A stretch of DNA of 64,000 bases. It comes from Aequorivita lipolytica. GTDB lineage: Bacteria; Bacteroidota; Bacteroidia; Flavobacteriales; Flavobacteriaceae. Location of the stretch: assembly GCF_007997135.1 (NCBI RefSeq), contig NZ_VORU01000009.1, positions 62,001-126,000 on the forward strand, in the 5' to 3' direction. Of this stretch, positions 26,486 through 35,861 are shown one piece after another (the first letter of the stretch is position 1; each line of letters begins with the position of its first letter). The notes beneath the pieces are model-generated. The model was not told the origin of the DNA. It saw nothing but the letters and a program-made list of their open reading frames with translations, and did not search any database. Both the position numbers and the translations under genes were made by a program.

Positions 26486-27388
26486 TTATTTAATAACCTT
26501 AACAGTCTTAGAAGTACCTCCAATAGTTACTTTAACTAAGTAAGCTCCAGAAGCAAGTCCGCTCATGTCAATTTTCGGAGAAACAACATCTGGCTGAATT
26601 GCAAGAACTGATTTTCCTAAAACATCGTAAACTGTAACATTGTCAACAGCAGTTTTAGTGCTGATATTCAAAATATCTTTTACAGGGTTTGGATATACGC
26701 TAAATGAATCTGTAGCGAAATCTTCAGCTCCGGCTGCATCAGTAAACAATACGTCATCTACGTAATATTCGTTATTTGCATCAATTGAGAAAAAGTCTAT
26801 TCCTCCAACAGTAGCGTCTCCACCAAAAGCAACTGGAACACCAGCTACACCATCAATAGATAGTGTATATGTAAGAGCGTCTACGTCAAATAGAAATTTC
26901 ACTTCAAACCAAAAATTCTGTGGGTATGCATAAGTATTGTATACAGTTCCATCAGCATCAATGTCTTCAACAACTCCAGGAGCTAAACCCTCCAAGTTGA
27001 AAGTAATATTTCCTGAGTTGAATACACCAAGGCCACCATTTCCGGCACCTCCGTTTTCTGTAGCACCTTGAAAGTTAAAGTAACCCGTTTTATCTGAAGG
27101 AATGTACATTTTAAAGGTCAATAAATATTCACCGGATGATTGATTTCCTAACAGTAATAAAGCATCTTGAACACCGTCCCCTGAGATAAAAATGGATTGT
27201 GATCCAGAATTTGCAAATTCATCAGACACAACCGCATTATCAGGACCAGGTACTCCAGCCCAACTTGACCAATGTGCTTCAAATAGAGGGCCTAAATCAT
27301 AACTCTCTATATCGTCATTAATTATCTGCGCATTTGCAGAAAAGGTAAAAGCCGCTAAGGCAAAAGCTAATAAGTAAATTTTTTTCAT
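26486..27388 (-). CDS. Secreted T9SS type A sorting-domain protein, copy 2
   Basis: 300 residues with signal peptide MKKIYLLAFALAAFTFSANAQ, a beta-rich central domain (NDDIESYDLGPLFEAHWSSW ... YYVDDVLFTD) and a C-terminal T9SS domain nearly identical to copy 1 (differing at only a few positions, for example AIQPD for VIQPD). The conserved CTD with a diverged centre suggests gene conversion or strong constraint on the secretion signal. Divergent from icmF with a 165-bp gap. Confidence 0.9.
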   Translation of the reverse strand: MKKIYLLAFALAAFTFSANAQIINDDIESYDLGPLFEAHWSSWAGVPGPDNAVVSDEFANSGSQSIFISGDGVQDALLLLGNQSSGEYLLTFKMYIPSDKTGYFNFQGATENGGAGNGGLGVFNSGNITFNLEGLAPGVVEDIDADGTVYNTYAYPQNFWFEVKFLFDVDALTYTLSIDGVAGVPVAFGGDATVGGIDFFSIDANNEYYVDDVLFTDAAGAEDFATDSFSVYPNPVKDILNISTKTAVDNVTVYDVLGKSVLAIQPDVVSPKIDMSGLASGAYLVKVTIGGTSKTVKVIK

Positions 27389-27516
27389 AATGTTATATTT
27401 TTAATTGTTTAATATTGATGCCGCAATATACAAAAATATTGAAATAATGCAACGCATTTTTGAAATATTTAGCACATCAATAGGGGTCTAAGGTATTATG
27501 TTCGTTAGCTTTTGAC

Positions 27517-27524
27517 TAAATTTG
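27517..27524 (+). promoter_or_regulatory. Putative -7 box (TAAATTTG) of icmF
   Basis: TAnnTTTG match 29 bp before the icmF start. Confidence 0.5.
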
Positions 27525-27553
27525 CGGAATAAATAATAATTGATAAACAAATC

Positions 27554-30500
27554 ATGAAACAGGTAAGTCCTTATAAACCAAAATATAAAGTCCGAATCGT
27601 TACAGCTGCTTCTCTATTTGATGGGCACGATGCAGCTATAAACATTATGAGGCGTATTATCCAATCCACTGGTGTAGAAGTAATTCATTTGGGCCATGAT
27701 AGAAGTGTAGAAGAGGTGGTGAATACGGCAATTCAAGAAGATGCCAATGCAATCGCTATGACCTCTTATCAAGGAGGGCACAATGAGTATTTTAAATATA
27801 TGTATGATTTATTGCAGGAGAAAGGTGCTGGACATATTAAGATTTTCGGTGGTGGCGGTGGCGTTATTCTTCCTTCTGAAATAAAAGAATTGATGGATTA
27901 CGGAATTACCCGTATATATGCGCCAGATGACGGGCGTGAAATGGGACTTCAAGGAATGATAAACGATTTAGTGCAGCAATCTGATTTTCCCATAGGCGAT
28001 AAATTAAATGGTGAAGAAGCAAAACTTGCCAAAAAAGATAGTGGGGCTATTGCGCGAATTATTTCCTCAGCTGAAAATTTTCCTGAAATAGCAAAAGAAA
28101 CACTTGATAAAATTCATATAAAAAATAAGAAAGTCACAACTCCGGTTTTAGGGATTACAGGAACAGGTGGCGCAGGAAAATCATCTTTAGTAGATGAACT
28201 TGTAAGAAGATTTTTGATTGACTTTTCAAAAAAAACAATTGGAATTATTTCTGTGGATCCTTCTAAAAGAAAAACAGGCGGGGCATTGTTGGGAGACCGT
28301 ATCCGGATGAATGCCATTAACTCGCCACGAGTTTATATGCGAAGTCTGGCGACGAGACAGAGCAACCTTGCGCTATCAAAATATGTTTCGGAAGCCATTC
28401 AGGTTTTAAAAGCTGCTGAGTATGATTTGATTATTCTTGAAACTTCAGGGATTGGCCAAAGTGATACAGAAATAATTGAGCACAGTGATGTTTCATTATA
28501 TGTAATGACTCCAGAATTTGGTGCGGCTACACAACTAGAAAAGATTGATATGCTTGATTTTGCCGATCTGGTGGCAATCAATAAATTTGACAAGCGTGGT
28601 TCTTTGGATGCTTTGCGTGATGTAAAAAAACAATATGTTCGCAACCATCAACTTTGGGATACTCCGCAAGATGAACTTCCCGTTTATGGAACCATTGCAT
28701 CGCAGTTCAACGATCCCGGAATGAACAGAATTTACAAAGCGGTGATGGAAAAGATTGCTGAAAAGACCGATTCCGATCTTAAGAGCGATTTTCACGTTTC
28801 CGAAGAAATGGAAGAAAAGGTTTTCGTTATTCCACCTGCAAGAACGCGTTATCTTTCAGAAATTTCAGAAAGTAATAGAATTTACGACAAAAGAGCTTCT
28901 GAGCAAGCCGAAGTTGCTCAAAAACTCTATGGAATTTTCAAAACAATAGAAACAGTTTCAGGAAAAAGACCGGAATTGGATAAAGCTGGGATTGTTTCTG
29001 AGTCGATCGCAAGTTCAGATAAAAATAAAGACTTATTAAAATTATTGCTCGCTGAATTTGATCGCGAAAAATTGAATTTAGATCCTTACAATTGGGAGGT
29101 AATTACCGGTTGGGATGAAAAGGTAAATAAATATAAGAAACCAGTCTATAGCTTTCAGGTTCGTGGAAAGGAAATAAATATAAAAACACACACAGAATCG
29201 CTTTCGCATTCTCAGATTCCAAAGGTTTCTTTACCAAAATACCAAGCTTGGGGCGATATTTTAAAATGGGTACTTCAAGAAAATGTGCCAGGTGAATTTC
29301 CATATACTTCAGGACTATATCCTTTTAAAAGAACAGGAGAAGACCCAGCAAGAATGTTTGCGGGAGAAGGAGGGCCAGAGCGCACAAACAGACGTTTTCA
29401 CTATGTAAGTATGGGCTTGCCGGCCAAAAGGCTTTCCACGGCTTTTGATAGTGTTACACTTTACGGAAATGATCCAGATTTAAGACCTGATATTTATGGA
29501 AAAATAGGTAATGCAGGTGTCTCTATTTGTTGTCTTGACGATGCCAAAAAACTCTACTCAGGGTTCGATTTAAGCCACCCAATGACCTCGGTAAGTATGA
29601 CTATTAATGGTCCCGCACCTATGTTACTCGGCTTTTTTATGAATGCAGCCATTGACCAAAACTGTGAAAAATACATTATTGAAAATGATTTAACAGAAGA
29701 AGTTGAAAATAAAATCGCGGCTATATATAATGAAAAGGGAATTGACCATCCAAAATATCATGGCGAGCTTCCCGAAACTAATAATGGTTTAGGGCTTATG
29801 TTACTAGGAGTAACTGGAGATCAAGTTTTGGATTCTGAGGTTTATAATAAAATTAAATATGAGACCTTGGAACAGGTGCGCGGTACTGTTCAGGCAGATA
29901 TTTTGAAAGAAGACCAGGCGCAGAATACCTGTATTTTTTCAACAGAGTTTGCTTTGCGGCTAATGGGTGATGTTCAGGAATATTTCATTGAGAAAAAAGT
30001 TCGCAATTTCTATTCGGTTTCCATAAGCGGCTATCATATTGCAGAAGCTGGCGCGAATCCAATAACACAGCTGGCTTTTACACTTTCCAATGGTTTCACC
30101 TATGTGGAGTATTATTTAAGTCGCGGCATGGACATCAATGAATTCGGACCAAACCTATCATTTTTCTTCAGCAACGGAATTGATCCCGAATATGCGGTAA
30201 TTGGTCGTGTGGCTCGAAAAATCTGGGCAAAGGCACTTAGAGAAAAGTATGGTGCAAATCCGAGAGCTCAGATGTTGAAATATCACATTCAAACTTCAGG
30301 ACGTTCTCTGCACGCGCAGGAGATAGATTTTAATGATATACGTACTACACTTCAGGCCTTGTACGCTATTTATGATAATTGTAATTCACTGCACACAAAT
30401 GCGTATGATGAAGCTATAACTACTCCCACCGAAGAAAGTGTGCGTCGTGCTATGGCTATACAGTTAATAATTAATAAGGAATTAGGATTGGCAAAAAATG

Positions 30501-30979
30501 AAAATCCAATCCAAGGTTCTTTTATTATAGAAGAACTTACGGATCTTGTGGAAGAAGCCGTTTTAAAAGAATTTGACAGTATCACGGAGCGCGGTGGTGT
30601 TTTGGGAGCGATGGAAACAATGTATCAACGGAGTAAAATTCAGGAAGAAAGTCTTTATTACGAAACATTAAAACATAATGGAGATTTCCCAATTATTGGT
30701 GTAAACACCTTTTTAAGCAGTAAAGGCTCGCCCACAGTACTTCCTGCCGAAGTTATACGCGCTACGGAAGAAGAAAAACAAGTTCAGATTGAAACACTAA
30801 AGAATCTTCATAAAATGTATGCCGACAAAGCATCTGATTCTATTGAAAAAGTTCAGGATGCTGCCATACATAATGAAAATATGTTTGAGCATTTGATGGA
30901 AGCCACAAAAGTATGTTCCTTAGGCCAAATAACCGAAGCATTATTTGAGGTGGGGGGACAATATAGACGAAATATGTAA
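27554..30979 (+). CDS. icmF: Fused isobutyryl-CoA mutase (IcmF-type)
   Basis: Adenosylcobalamin-dependent acyl-CoA mutase, 1141 residues. Order: B12-binding domain (~10-145) with DGH at residues 23-25 providing the lower-axial His; a G-protein chaperone domain (~190-420) with P-loop GTGGAGKSS (~202-210), [11 protein letters not shown] and the base-recognition NKFD; then the substrate-binding TIM-barrel mutase domain (~560-1141) with [18 protein letters not shown] and [12 protein letters not shown]. This domain order defines IcmF and distinguishes it from MutAB. Interconverts isobutyryl-CoA and n-butyryl-CoA; may also accept pivalyl-CoA. Monocistronic. Confidence 0.93.
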   Translation: MKQVSPYKPKYKVRIVTAASLFDGHDAAINIMRRIIQSTGVEVIHLGHDRSVEEVVNTAIQEDANAIAMTSYQGGHNEYFKYMYDLLQEKGAGHIKIFGGGGGVILPSEIKELMDYGITRIYAPDDGREMGLQGMINDLVQQSDFPIGDKLNGEEAKLAKKDSGAIARIISSAENFPEIAKETLDKIHIKNKKVTTPVLGITGTGGAGKSSLVDELVRRFLIDFSKKTIGIISVDPSKRKTGGALLGDRIRMNAINSPRVYMRSLATRQSNLALSKYVSEAIQVLKAAEYDLIILETSGIGQSDTEIIEHSDVSLYVMTPEFGAATQLEKIDMLDFADLVAINKFDKRGSLDALRDVKKQYVRNHQLWDTPQDELPVYGTIASQFNDPGMNRIYKAVMEKIAEKTDSDLKSDFHVSEEMEEKVFVIPPARTRYLSEISESNRIYDKRASEQAEVAQKLYGIFKTIETVSGKRPELDKAGIVSESIASSDKNKDLLKLLLAEFDREKLNLDPYNWEVITGWDEKVNKYKKPVYSFQVRGKEINIKTHTESLSHSQIPKVSLPKYQAWGDILKWVLQENVPGEFPYTSGLYPFKRTGEDPARMFAGEGGPERTNRRFHYVSMGLPAKRLSTAFDSVTLYGNDPDLRPDIYGKIGNAGVSICCLDDAKKLYSGFDLSHPMTSVSMTINGPAPMLLGFFMNAAIDQNCEKYIIENDLTEEVENKIAAIYNEKGIDHPKYHGELPETNNGLGLMLLGVTGDQVLDSEVYNKIKYETLEQVRGTVQADILKEDQAQNTCIFSTEFALRLMGDVQEYFIEKKVRNFYSVSISGYHIAEAGANPITQLAFTLSNGFTYVEYYLSRGMDINEFGPNLSFFFSNGIDPEYAVIGRVARKIWAKALREKYGANPRAQMLKYHIQTSGRSLHAQEIDFNDIRTTLQALYAIYDNCNSLHTNAYDEAITTPTEESVRRAMAIQLIINKELGLAKNENPIQGSFIIEELTDLVEEAVLKEFDSITERGGVLGAMETMYQRSKIQEESLYYETLKHNGDFPIIGVNTFLSSKGSPTVLPAEVIRATEEEKQVQIETLKNLHKMYADKASDSIEKVQDAAIHNENMFEHLMEATKVCSLGQITEALFEVGGQYRRNM

Positions 30980-31008
30980 AAAAAATTTTCGGTCACGACA
31001 AAAATACG

Positions 31009-31016
31009 TATCTTTG
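31009..31016 (+). promoter_or_regulatory. Putative -7 box (TATCTTTG) of the Xre-RES operon
   Basis: TAnnTTTG match 18 bp upstream of the antitoxin ATG at 31034. The close spacing leaves a very short leader. Confidence 0.55.
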
Positions 31017-31033
31017 AGTCAAATGTCGTGATT

Positions 31034-31534
31034 ATGAAAAAATATGAAAGCCATACAGATGTTAATTTGATTAAAGAGCCAGAAGTTTTTTATCTCATAG
31101 ATAATCCTTTTGAAAGAATTGTCGGAGTGCTGGGCGGTATTGGCAATGTAGGGCAAGCGGTAAATAGTGATATTGATCTTATTGCTATTACAAGAAAAGG
31201 CCTGCCCAAAAGTGTGGTTTATTCCATTTGTGAAGTACTGAATATTTCTATGGACAGATTGAGTGATTTGCTACATATTTCACACCGAACTTTACAAAGA
31301 AAGGCAGATGATGACCTTTTAGGTGTTTCCAGTTCAGAACAACTTTTTGAAATTGCTGAAGTAGTTTCAGAGGGAATTCAAGTTTTTGAAACCCTGGATA
31401 ATTTTCAAAATTGGCTACACTCAAAGCCCTACATATTTAACGGTCAGCAACCACTGGATTTTTTAGATACTCGATTTGGTATCCAATATGTTAAAAATGT
31501 CCTTGGGCGCATTTCTCACGGAATTCCCTCATAA
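31034..31534 (+). CDS. Xre/MbcA/ParS-type antitoxin (DUF2384)
   Basis: 166 residues from the ATG at 31034 (a GTG at 31028 is in frame). N-terminal HTH-like helices (ITRKGLPKSVVYSICEVLNISMDRLSDLLHISHRTLQRK, ~55-95) and a C-terminal DUF2384 module (LFEIAEVVSEGIQVFETLDNFQNWLHSK ... GQQPLDFLDT, ~105-150). These are the two parts of the antitoxin that neutralises RES toxins and represses its own promoter. Two bases separate it from the toxin gene. Partner assignment is strongly supported by gene order. Confidence 0.92.
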   Translation: MKKYESHTDVNLIKEPEVFYLIDNPFERIVGVLGGIGNVGQAVNSDIDLIAITRKGLPKSVVYSICEVLNISMDRLSDLLHISHRTLQRKADDDLLGVSSSEQLFEIAEVVSEGIQVFETLDNFQNWLHSKPYIFNGQQPLDFLDTRFGIQYVKNVLGRISHGIPS

Positions 31535-31536
31535 TT

Positions 31537-31995
31537 GTGCGCATTTTCAGAATTTCAAAAATACAATACATTGATGATTTTTCGGGAGAAGGAGCTCGTC
31601 TATATGGAGGTAGATGGAATAGAGCAGGAGATTCTATGTTGTATTTTTCAGAAAACCTTTCTTTGAGTTTATTGGAAATTATTGTGCACGTTGAATTTGC
31701 CGATTTGCCTTTGGATTATTCATTTGTAGAAGTTGAAATTCCTGATAAAGCTATAAAAACAATCCAATCTGTTGATTTTCTTAAACCCAAATGGACCACT
31801 GAAAAGGCGGTAAACCAACTGCAAATGTTGGGATCTGCTTGGCTTGGAAAAAAAGAAAGTCTGGCAATGAGAGTACCTTCTGCCGTCTTGAATCAAGAGA
31901 ACAATATTTTAATAAATCCATCTCACAAGGATTTTGAAAAACTAAAAGTTATAAAAAAGGCAAAGATGAATTTGGATCCAAGATTGTTCCGCTGA
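31537..31995 (+). CDS. RES-domain toxin (NAD+-degrading)
   Basis: 152 residues, GTG start at 31537. The RES signature is present: MRIFRISK at the N-terminus with the conserved Arg, GARLYGGRWNRAGDSMLYFSEN (~20-41) and SLLEIIVHVE (~45-54, conserved Glu), then a C-terminal NPSHKDF and DPRLF. RES toxins bind and break down NAD+ to arrest growth. The start context and antitoxin overlap suggest tightly coupled translation. Biochemical activity is inferred from the family. Confidence 0.92.
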   Translation: MRIFRISKIQYIDDFSGEGARLYGGRWNRAGDSMLYFSENLSLSLLEIIVHVEFADLPLDYSFVEVEIPDKAIKTIQSVDFLKPKWTTEKAVNQLQMLGSAWLGKKESLAMRVPSAVLNQENNILINPSHKDFEKLKVIKKAKMNLDPRLFR

Positions 31996-32062
31996 TTACC
32001 GAACGAATCGGTTTTTTATGATAAATAATTTGTGTTATTTGGATATCTAGAGCTTTTTTAGA

Positions 32063-32458
32063 CTAAAGCGTCAGCCTCCAAGTGTATTGAAGCTTTCTGA
32101 ATTTTTTTAACTCTTTACGAAGAATCGGTAAAAAATCTTTTCCATTACTGTTTGCTTTTTCCAAACGTTCACAATTTTTATAAAGCAAGTTTGAAAGTCG
32201 CAGCACTGAAGCTGCGTATCTATATTTTTCCTCAACAAATAATTGACTTTCGGCTTTCAATATCTGTGGGCCCAAGGATACGGACTGTTGTACTATATCT
32301 CCCGTAAAATAAATATTGGGATCTTCAGCACCGTTATTTCGTAACTGTGCTAAATCGTGTCCTATATATGTAGAAATATTTCTAGCCAAAGAAAATATAT
32401 CTAAGGCTTTTTCATAAATAGCGGACTGCGAATTTTTTCCGAAGGGATGCGACGACAT
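32063..32458 (-). CDS. Uncharacterised helical protein
   Basis: 131 residues, all-helical pattern (YEKALDIFSLARNISTYIG, DIVQQSVSLGPQILKAE, KYRYAASVLRLSNLLYKNCERLEK) with no signal or TM. The motif DIVQQSVSLGPQILKAE has the look of 23S-rRNA-intervening/four-helix-bundle proteins, but the resemblance is weak. Divergent from the Lrp regulator. Function unknown. Confidence 0.6.
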   Translation of the reverse strand: MSSHPFGKNSQSAIYEKALDIFSLARNISTYIGHDLAQLRNNGAEDPNIYFTGDIVQQSVSLGPQILKAESQLFVEEKYRYAASVLRLSNLLYKNCERLEKANSNGKDFLPILRKELKKFRKLQYTWRLTL

Positions 32459-32583
32459 GTTTCTTTCTCTCTTTTTTAAAGCGAATCAAATTTAATCACA
32501 TCTTTATTCATTTGGCAATCGATATTAATGTAATTAAATATATTTGCTTTAAATATTAATGATTTTTTTCAAATAACTTAAAT

Positions 32584-33027
32584 ATGGCTATAGATGTTTT
32601 AAATTGGAAAATTTTGAATTGTCTTCAGAAAAATGCGCGCCAGCCTAATACGGTAATTGGAAGACAGGTTGGTATCAGTTCACCCGCAGTTTCGGAACGT
32701 ATAAAGAAAATGGAAGATTCTGGTATTATAAATGGTTATTTTACCTTCGTCTCTCCTTTTGAGGCGGGCTATCAATTTAAGGCCATTATTACGCTCAGAG
32801 CTTTTATGGGAAAGCTGAAACCCTTTCTGGAAATCGTGAAAACATACGAAGAAGTTCTAAACTGTTACAGAATTACCGGAAACGAAAATATTGTGATGGA
32901 AGTAGTGCTCAAAAACCAGAAACATTTGGAATCTTTTATTGACCAGCTCATTATTTATGGCGAAACAAAAACCCAGATTGTTCTTTCGCACGTTGTAAAA
33001 AACAATGATTTGAAACCTTTAAAGTAA
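32584..33027 (+). CDS. Lrp/AsnC family transcriptional regulator
   Basis: 147 residues. N-terminal winged HTH (NWKILNCLQKNARQPNTVIGRQVGISSPAVSERIKKMEDSGIINGYF, ~6-52) and C-terminal RAM/AsnC domain (~65-140, ITLRAFMGKLKPFLEIVKTY, NCYRITGNENIVMEV). Binds amino-acid-type effectors and regulates nearby or distant genes; the target is not shown by the sequence. The helical protein on the opposite strand shares its upstream region. Confidence 0.92.
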   Translation: MAIDVLNWKILNCLQKNARQPNTVIGRQVGISSPAVSERIKKMEDSGIINGYFTFVSPFEAGYQFKAIITLRAFMGKLKPFLEIVKTYEEVLNCYRITGNENIVMEVVLKNQKHLESFIDQLIIYGETKTQIVLSHVVKNNDLKPLK

Positions 33028-33212
33028 AATGCTGTGTTAAAAATCTAACAATTGGTTACTTTTTAAGAATTCAATACGCGCTTTGCTACTACTTTCGTTT
33101 AAAATTATTTCAAAAATAATTTTTTCTTTGAAATGGCGGCTAAAATTTCTGAATTATACAAAATTAGTGAAGTGCATTAAAACAATTCTAAATTCTTAAA
33201 TATCCTATACTT

Positions 33213-33410
33213 ATGAAAAACTATACTTTCCATTTTTTGATTGTAACCATCGTTACGGCGTTATTAGGTTTTACAGGTTTGGAATTTTTCGGGGCTACCT
33301 TCGTTAGGCTAATGTGCCTGTTTGCAGGTATTGGTTTGATGATTTCATGTTTGGATGCAATTATTATTTCACGCAAGCAACGACGCGCAAAGAAGAAACC
33401 TCAGTTATAA
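33213..33410 (+). CDS. Small two-helix membrane protein
   Basis: 65 residues, two hydrophobic helices (FLIVTIVTALLGFTGL and LMCLFAGIGLMISCLDAIII) and a basic tail (SRKQRRAKKK). Tail charge suggests a cytoplasmic C-terminus. Its stop lies 2 bp from the convergent MFS gene. No known family. Confidence 0.6.
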   Translation: MKNYTFHFLIVTIVTALLGFTGLEFFGATFVRLMCLFAGIGLMISCLDAIIISRKQRRAKKKPQL

Positions 33411-33411
33411 A

Positions 33412-34635
33412 CTATATATTTCCTGTTTTTGAATTTTTCAACAGAAAATAAAGCCAAATCGTTAGCGCAGCTATAAAAAGTAGAAAGATTGAAAAGAACG
33501 TCCAAGTGTTGAAATAGCCAAAGCTATTTACAAGATTCATACCTCCATTATGGCCAATTAAGTGTGCGAAGCTAAAACTCATGCTGTACATACCCATATA
33601 ACTGCCTTTTCTTCCTTTGGGCGCCATTTCTAAAGCGAGTGCATTTGAAAACGGAAACCCGATCATTTCTCCCAATGTCATCAGCAACATAGCGATTACC
33701 AAAATTCCGGTCCAGCTGGTAAAATTCAATACTAGAAAACTAAGCCCTAAAAAGAAGATACCCCAAAATGTAGCCATCGTTTTTGATATCTTTTTTCTGT
33801 CCAGCCAAGCAATAAGTGGCATTTCAAAAATTACAATGGTTGCTCCATTTATAAATAGTAACCAGCCAATAACATCTTCGGAAAGAAAATAGGCTTGTTC
33901 ATAATATACTGGCATCACCGAAAAATATTGAACAAAAGCAAGACTGTTTGTTACCATAATAATAAAAAAGAGAATAAATAATTTATTCAAATATGGAGGA
34001 ATTCCTTCTTTCTTTATAATAGGCTTTTCTTCACTTTTATCTTTTTGTTTTTTTGGTTGTAAAAGAAGAAATACCCCTAAAGAGGCAATCATGCAAGTAA
34101 GTCCGTCAATCCAAAAAAGAGAGGTGTAGCTTATGTGCGCAATAATTAATCCCCCTATCAATGGTCCAATTGAGAAGCCCAAGTTTATTGCCAAACGAAT
34201 TAGTGCGATACCTCTTGTTATATTTCCTGGTTTGCTATATGCGTCTGCCGCCACAAAGATTGCGGGACGTCCGGCATCGGTCATTAATGTTAGAATAAAA
34301 ATACCAATACAAAATCCGTAAAAAGTATTTAAATATTGCAGAAATATGAATCCAACACCACCTAAAAAGAGACTGGCAAGAATTACCTTGTAAAAGCCGA
34401 TGGAGTCGGTTAATCTTCCGCCAATATAAGTTCCTACTAAGGAACCCAGGCCAAAGCAAGACATTATCCAACCCACTTGAGGAAGATCGAACCCCTCAAC
34501 CTTTATAAGGTATAATGATAAAAAGGGGATAACCATTGCTCCAGCACGATTGATGAAAGTAACCAAAGACAATAGCCAGATTTCCCGGGAAAGTCCGCGA
34601 AAGTTTGCTAAATAGTTGGTGTAAATTTTTTTCAT
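33412..34635 (-). CDS. MFS-family transporter, probable exporter
   Basis: 407 residues with 12 predicted transmembrane helices. The first-loop motif GSLVGTYIGGRLTDSIGFYK (~70-90) is the MFS motif A (G-x-x-D/E-R-x-G-R/K, relaxed). A central cytoplasmic loop rich in Lys (QPKKQKDKSEEKPIIKK) separates two halves, fitting DHA1-type drug exporters. Substrate not determined. A short Cys/Arg-rich ORF and a terminator-like hairpin precede it on the same strand, suggesting attenuation control (see findings). Confidence 0.9.
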   Translation of the reverse strand: MKKIYTNYLANFRGLSREIWLLSLVTFINRAGAMVIPFLSLYLIKVEGFDLPQVGWIMSCFGLGSLVGTYIGGRLTDSIGFYKVILASLFLGGVGFIFLQYLNTFYGFCIGIFILTLMTDAGRPAIFVAADAYSKPGNITRGIALIRLAINLGFSIGPLIGGLIIAHISYTSLFWIDGLTCMIASLGVFLLLQPKKQKDKSEEKPIIKKEGIPPYLNKLFILFFIIMVTNSLAFVQYFSVMPVYYEQAYFLSEDVIGWLLFINGATIVIFEMPLIAWLDRKKISKTMATFWGIFFLGLSFLVLNFTSWTGILVIAMLLMTLGEMIGFPFSNALALEMAPKGRKGSYMGMYSMSFSFAHLIGHNGGMNLVNSFGYFNTWTFFSIFLLFIAALTIWLYFLLKNSKTGNI

Positions 34636-34658
34636 CTTTGGTTGGTGGTATAAAAGTA

Positions 34659-34690
34659 AAACGTCCCGGTTTTAGCCGGGACGTTTTTAT
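34659..34690 (-). terminator. Terminator-like hairpin in the MFS leader
   Basis: AACGTCCCGG / CCGGGACGTT stem with a short T/A loop, then a U-rich stretch in the minus-strand reading. It lies about 25 bp upstream of the MFS start, not after any gene, so it is a candidate attenuator. Confidence 0.75.
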
Positions 34691-34715
34691 ATTGTATAAA
34701 CTTATTGCTATATAA

Positions 34716-34790
34716 TCAATACATACATCGCCGGCATTTCTTCTTTGAAATGACTTGGTATCTGCGGCAGGTGTATGTGTTATTGTTCAT
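34716..34790 (-). CDS. Candidate 24-residue leader peptide before the MFS gene
   Basis: ATG at 34790 to TGA at 34716. The peptide is Cys/Arg/Lys/Tyr-rich (MNNNTYTCRR... KKKCRRCMY). It ends about 27 bp upstream of the terminator-like hairpin, the arrangement expected for ribosome-stalling attenuation of an antibiotic exporter. A TACATTTG box lies upstream on the same strand. No protein-level evidence; the codon string could be coincidental. Confidence 0.4.
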   Translation of the reverse strand: MNNNTYTCRRYQVISKKKCRRCMY

Positions 34791-34887
34791 TTGTTATTAT
34801 ACTGAAAATCAAATGTAGTAAAAAAAATCATCCAAAAATAAAATGGATCACTAATTGTCTTTTTTCTATTTTTACTAAAAACAACTT

Positions 34888-35493
34888 ATGAAGCATTTAG
34901 TCTTTCTTTCGTTTTTAATATTCAGTACTATAATTTCCGCTCAGGACCAAGCTCTTATTTCCGAAAGCAAAGCTGAACAAATTAAACTGAATGAGGAGTT
35001 CAGCAATCCTGAAACTACTATTTTAGAACCAAAGGATTTTAAAAAGTTTAAAGGCTTGGAGTTTTATCCGATAGAGGAAAAATTCATTATAAAAGCAGCT
35101 TTTGTTCGCACCCCAAACGAGAAACCATTCTTGATGCCAACAACAACATCTCGCAAACCCGAATATGTAAAATATGGCGAGGCACATTTTTCAATCCATG
35201 AAAAAGACTTTGTTCTAAATCTTTTCAAGAGCACCGAACCTTATGATGAGCCAGGCTATGAGGATTATCTTTTTCTGCCTTTTACAGATTTAACCAGCGG
35301 TGATGGCTCCTATGGCGGTGGAAGATTTTTAGACCAGCGAATTCCGGAAGGTGATACAATAGTTATAGATTTCAACAAAGCCTATAATCCATATTGTGCA
35401 TATAGTGCGCGCTATTCTTGCCCAATCCCACCAAAAGAAAACGATCTTTTAATTAGAATAGAGGCGGGAGTGAAGGATTTTGGAAAACATTAA
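34888..35493 (+). CDS. DUF1684 domain protein (secreted)
   Basis: 201 residues, signal-like N-terminus (MKHLVFLSFLIFSTIISAQ). DUF1684 blocks: LEFYPIEEKFIIKAAFVR (~54-71), GEAHFSIHEKDFVLNLF (~93-109), YLFLPFTDLTSGDGSYGGGRFLD (~120-143) and NPYCAYSARYSCPIPPKEND (~165-184). Family of unknown function, exported in Flavobacteriia. Its stop overlaps the convergent crcB stop by 4 bp. Confidence 0.9.
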   Translation: MKHLVFLSFLIFSTIISAQDQALISESKAEQIKLNEEFSNPETTILEPKDFKKFKGLEFYPIEEKFIIKAAFVRTPNEKPFLMPTTTSRKPEYVKYGEAHFSIHEKDFVLNLFKSTEPYDEPGYEDYLFLPFTDLTSGDGSYGGGRFLDQRIPEGDTIVIDFNKAYNPYCAYSARYSCPIPPKENDLLIRIEAGVKDFGKH

Positions 35494-35861
35494 ATGTATT
35501 TTACCAACCATATTCCCAAAAAAACCATTGCAAAGCCTACTACAAAACTTGCAAGAGTATAAAATGCGAAAGACATAAAATCACCACTTTTCAAGAAAAC
35601 GTGATTTTCATAAGCAAAAGTTGAAAAAGTTGTAAACCCGCCACAAAAACCTGTGGCCAAAAACAGGACTGTGTTTTGGGAAAGTGTTTCGTTTTTTAAA
35701 GCGAGGCCGAGAATTATACCTATTAGCAGACTCCCTAAAATGTTTGCGGCAAAAGTTCCGTATGGTATCCCATTTTCGTAGTTGTTTAAATATTTGGAAA
35801 ACCCATATCTTAAAGTGCTTCCCAAGCCACCACCTAAAAAAACTAATGCTAATTGCTTCAT
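35490..35861 (-). CDS. crcB: Fluoride channel CrcB/FluC
   Basis: Exports fluoride through a dual-topology dimer. 123 residues, four helices. GFCGGFTTFSTFAYE (~70-84) contains the fluoride-pathway Asn/Phe/Thr region typical of FluC, and GGLGSTLRYGFSK is at ~12-24. It starts immediately after the SRPBCC gene stop (no gap), so it is in an operon. I see no fluoride riboswitch upstream. Confidence 0.95.
   Translation of the reverse strand: MKQLALVFLGGGLGSTLRYGFSKYLNNYENGIPYGTFAANILGSLLIGIILGLALKNETLSQNTVLFLATGFCGGFTTFSTFAYENHVFLKSGDFMSFAFYTLASFVVGFAMVFLGIWLVKYI

Noticed and set aside
35490-35861. Fluoride riboswitch for crcB
   Set aside because: No riboswitch-like core is visible upstream, and crcB follows the previous gene with no gap.
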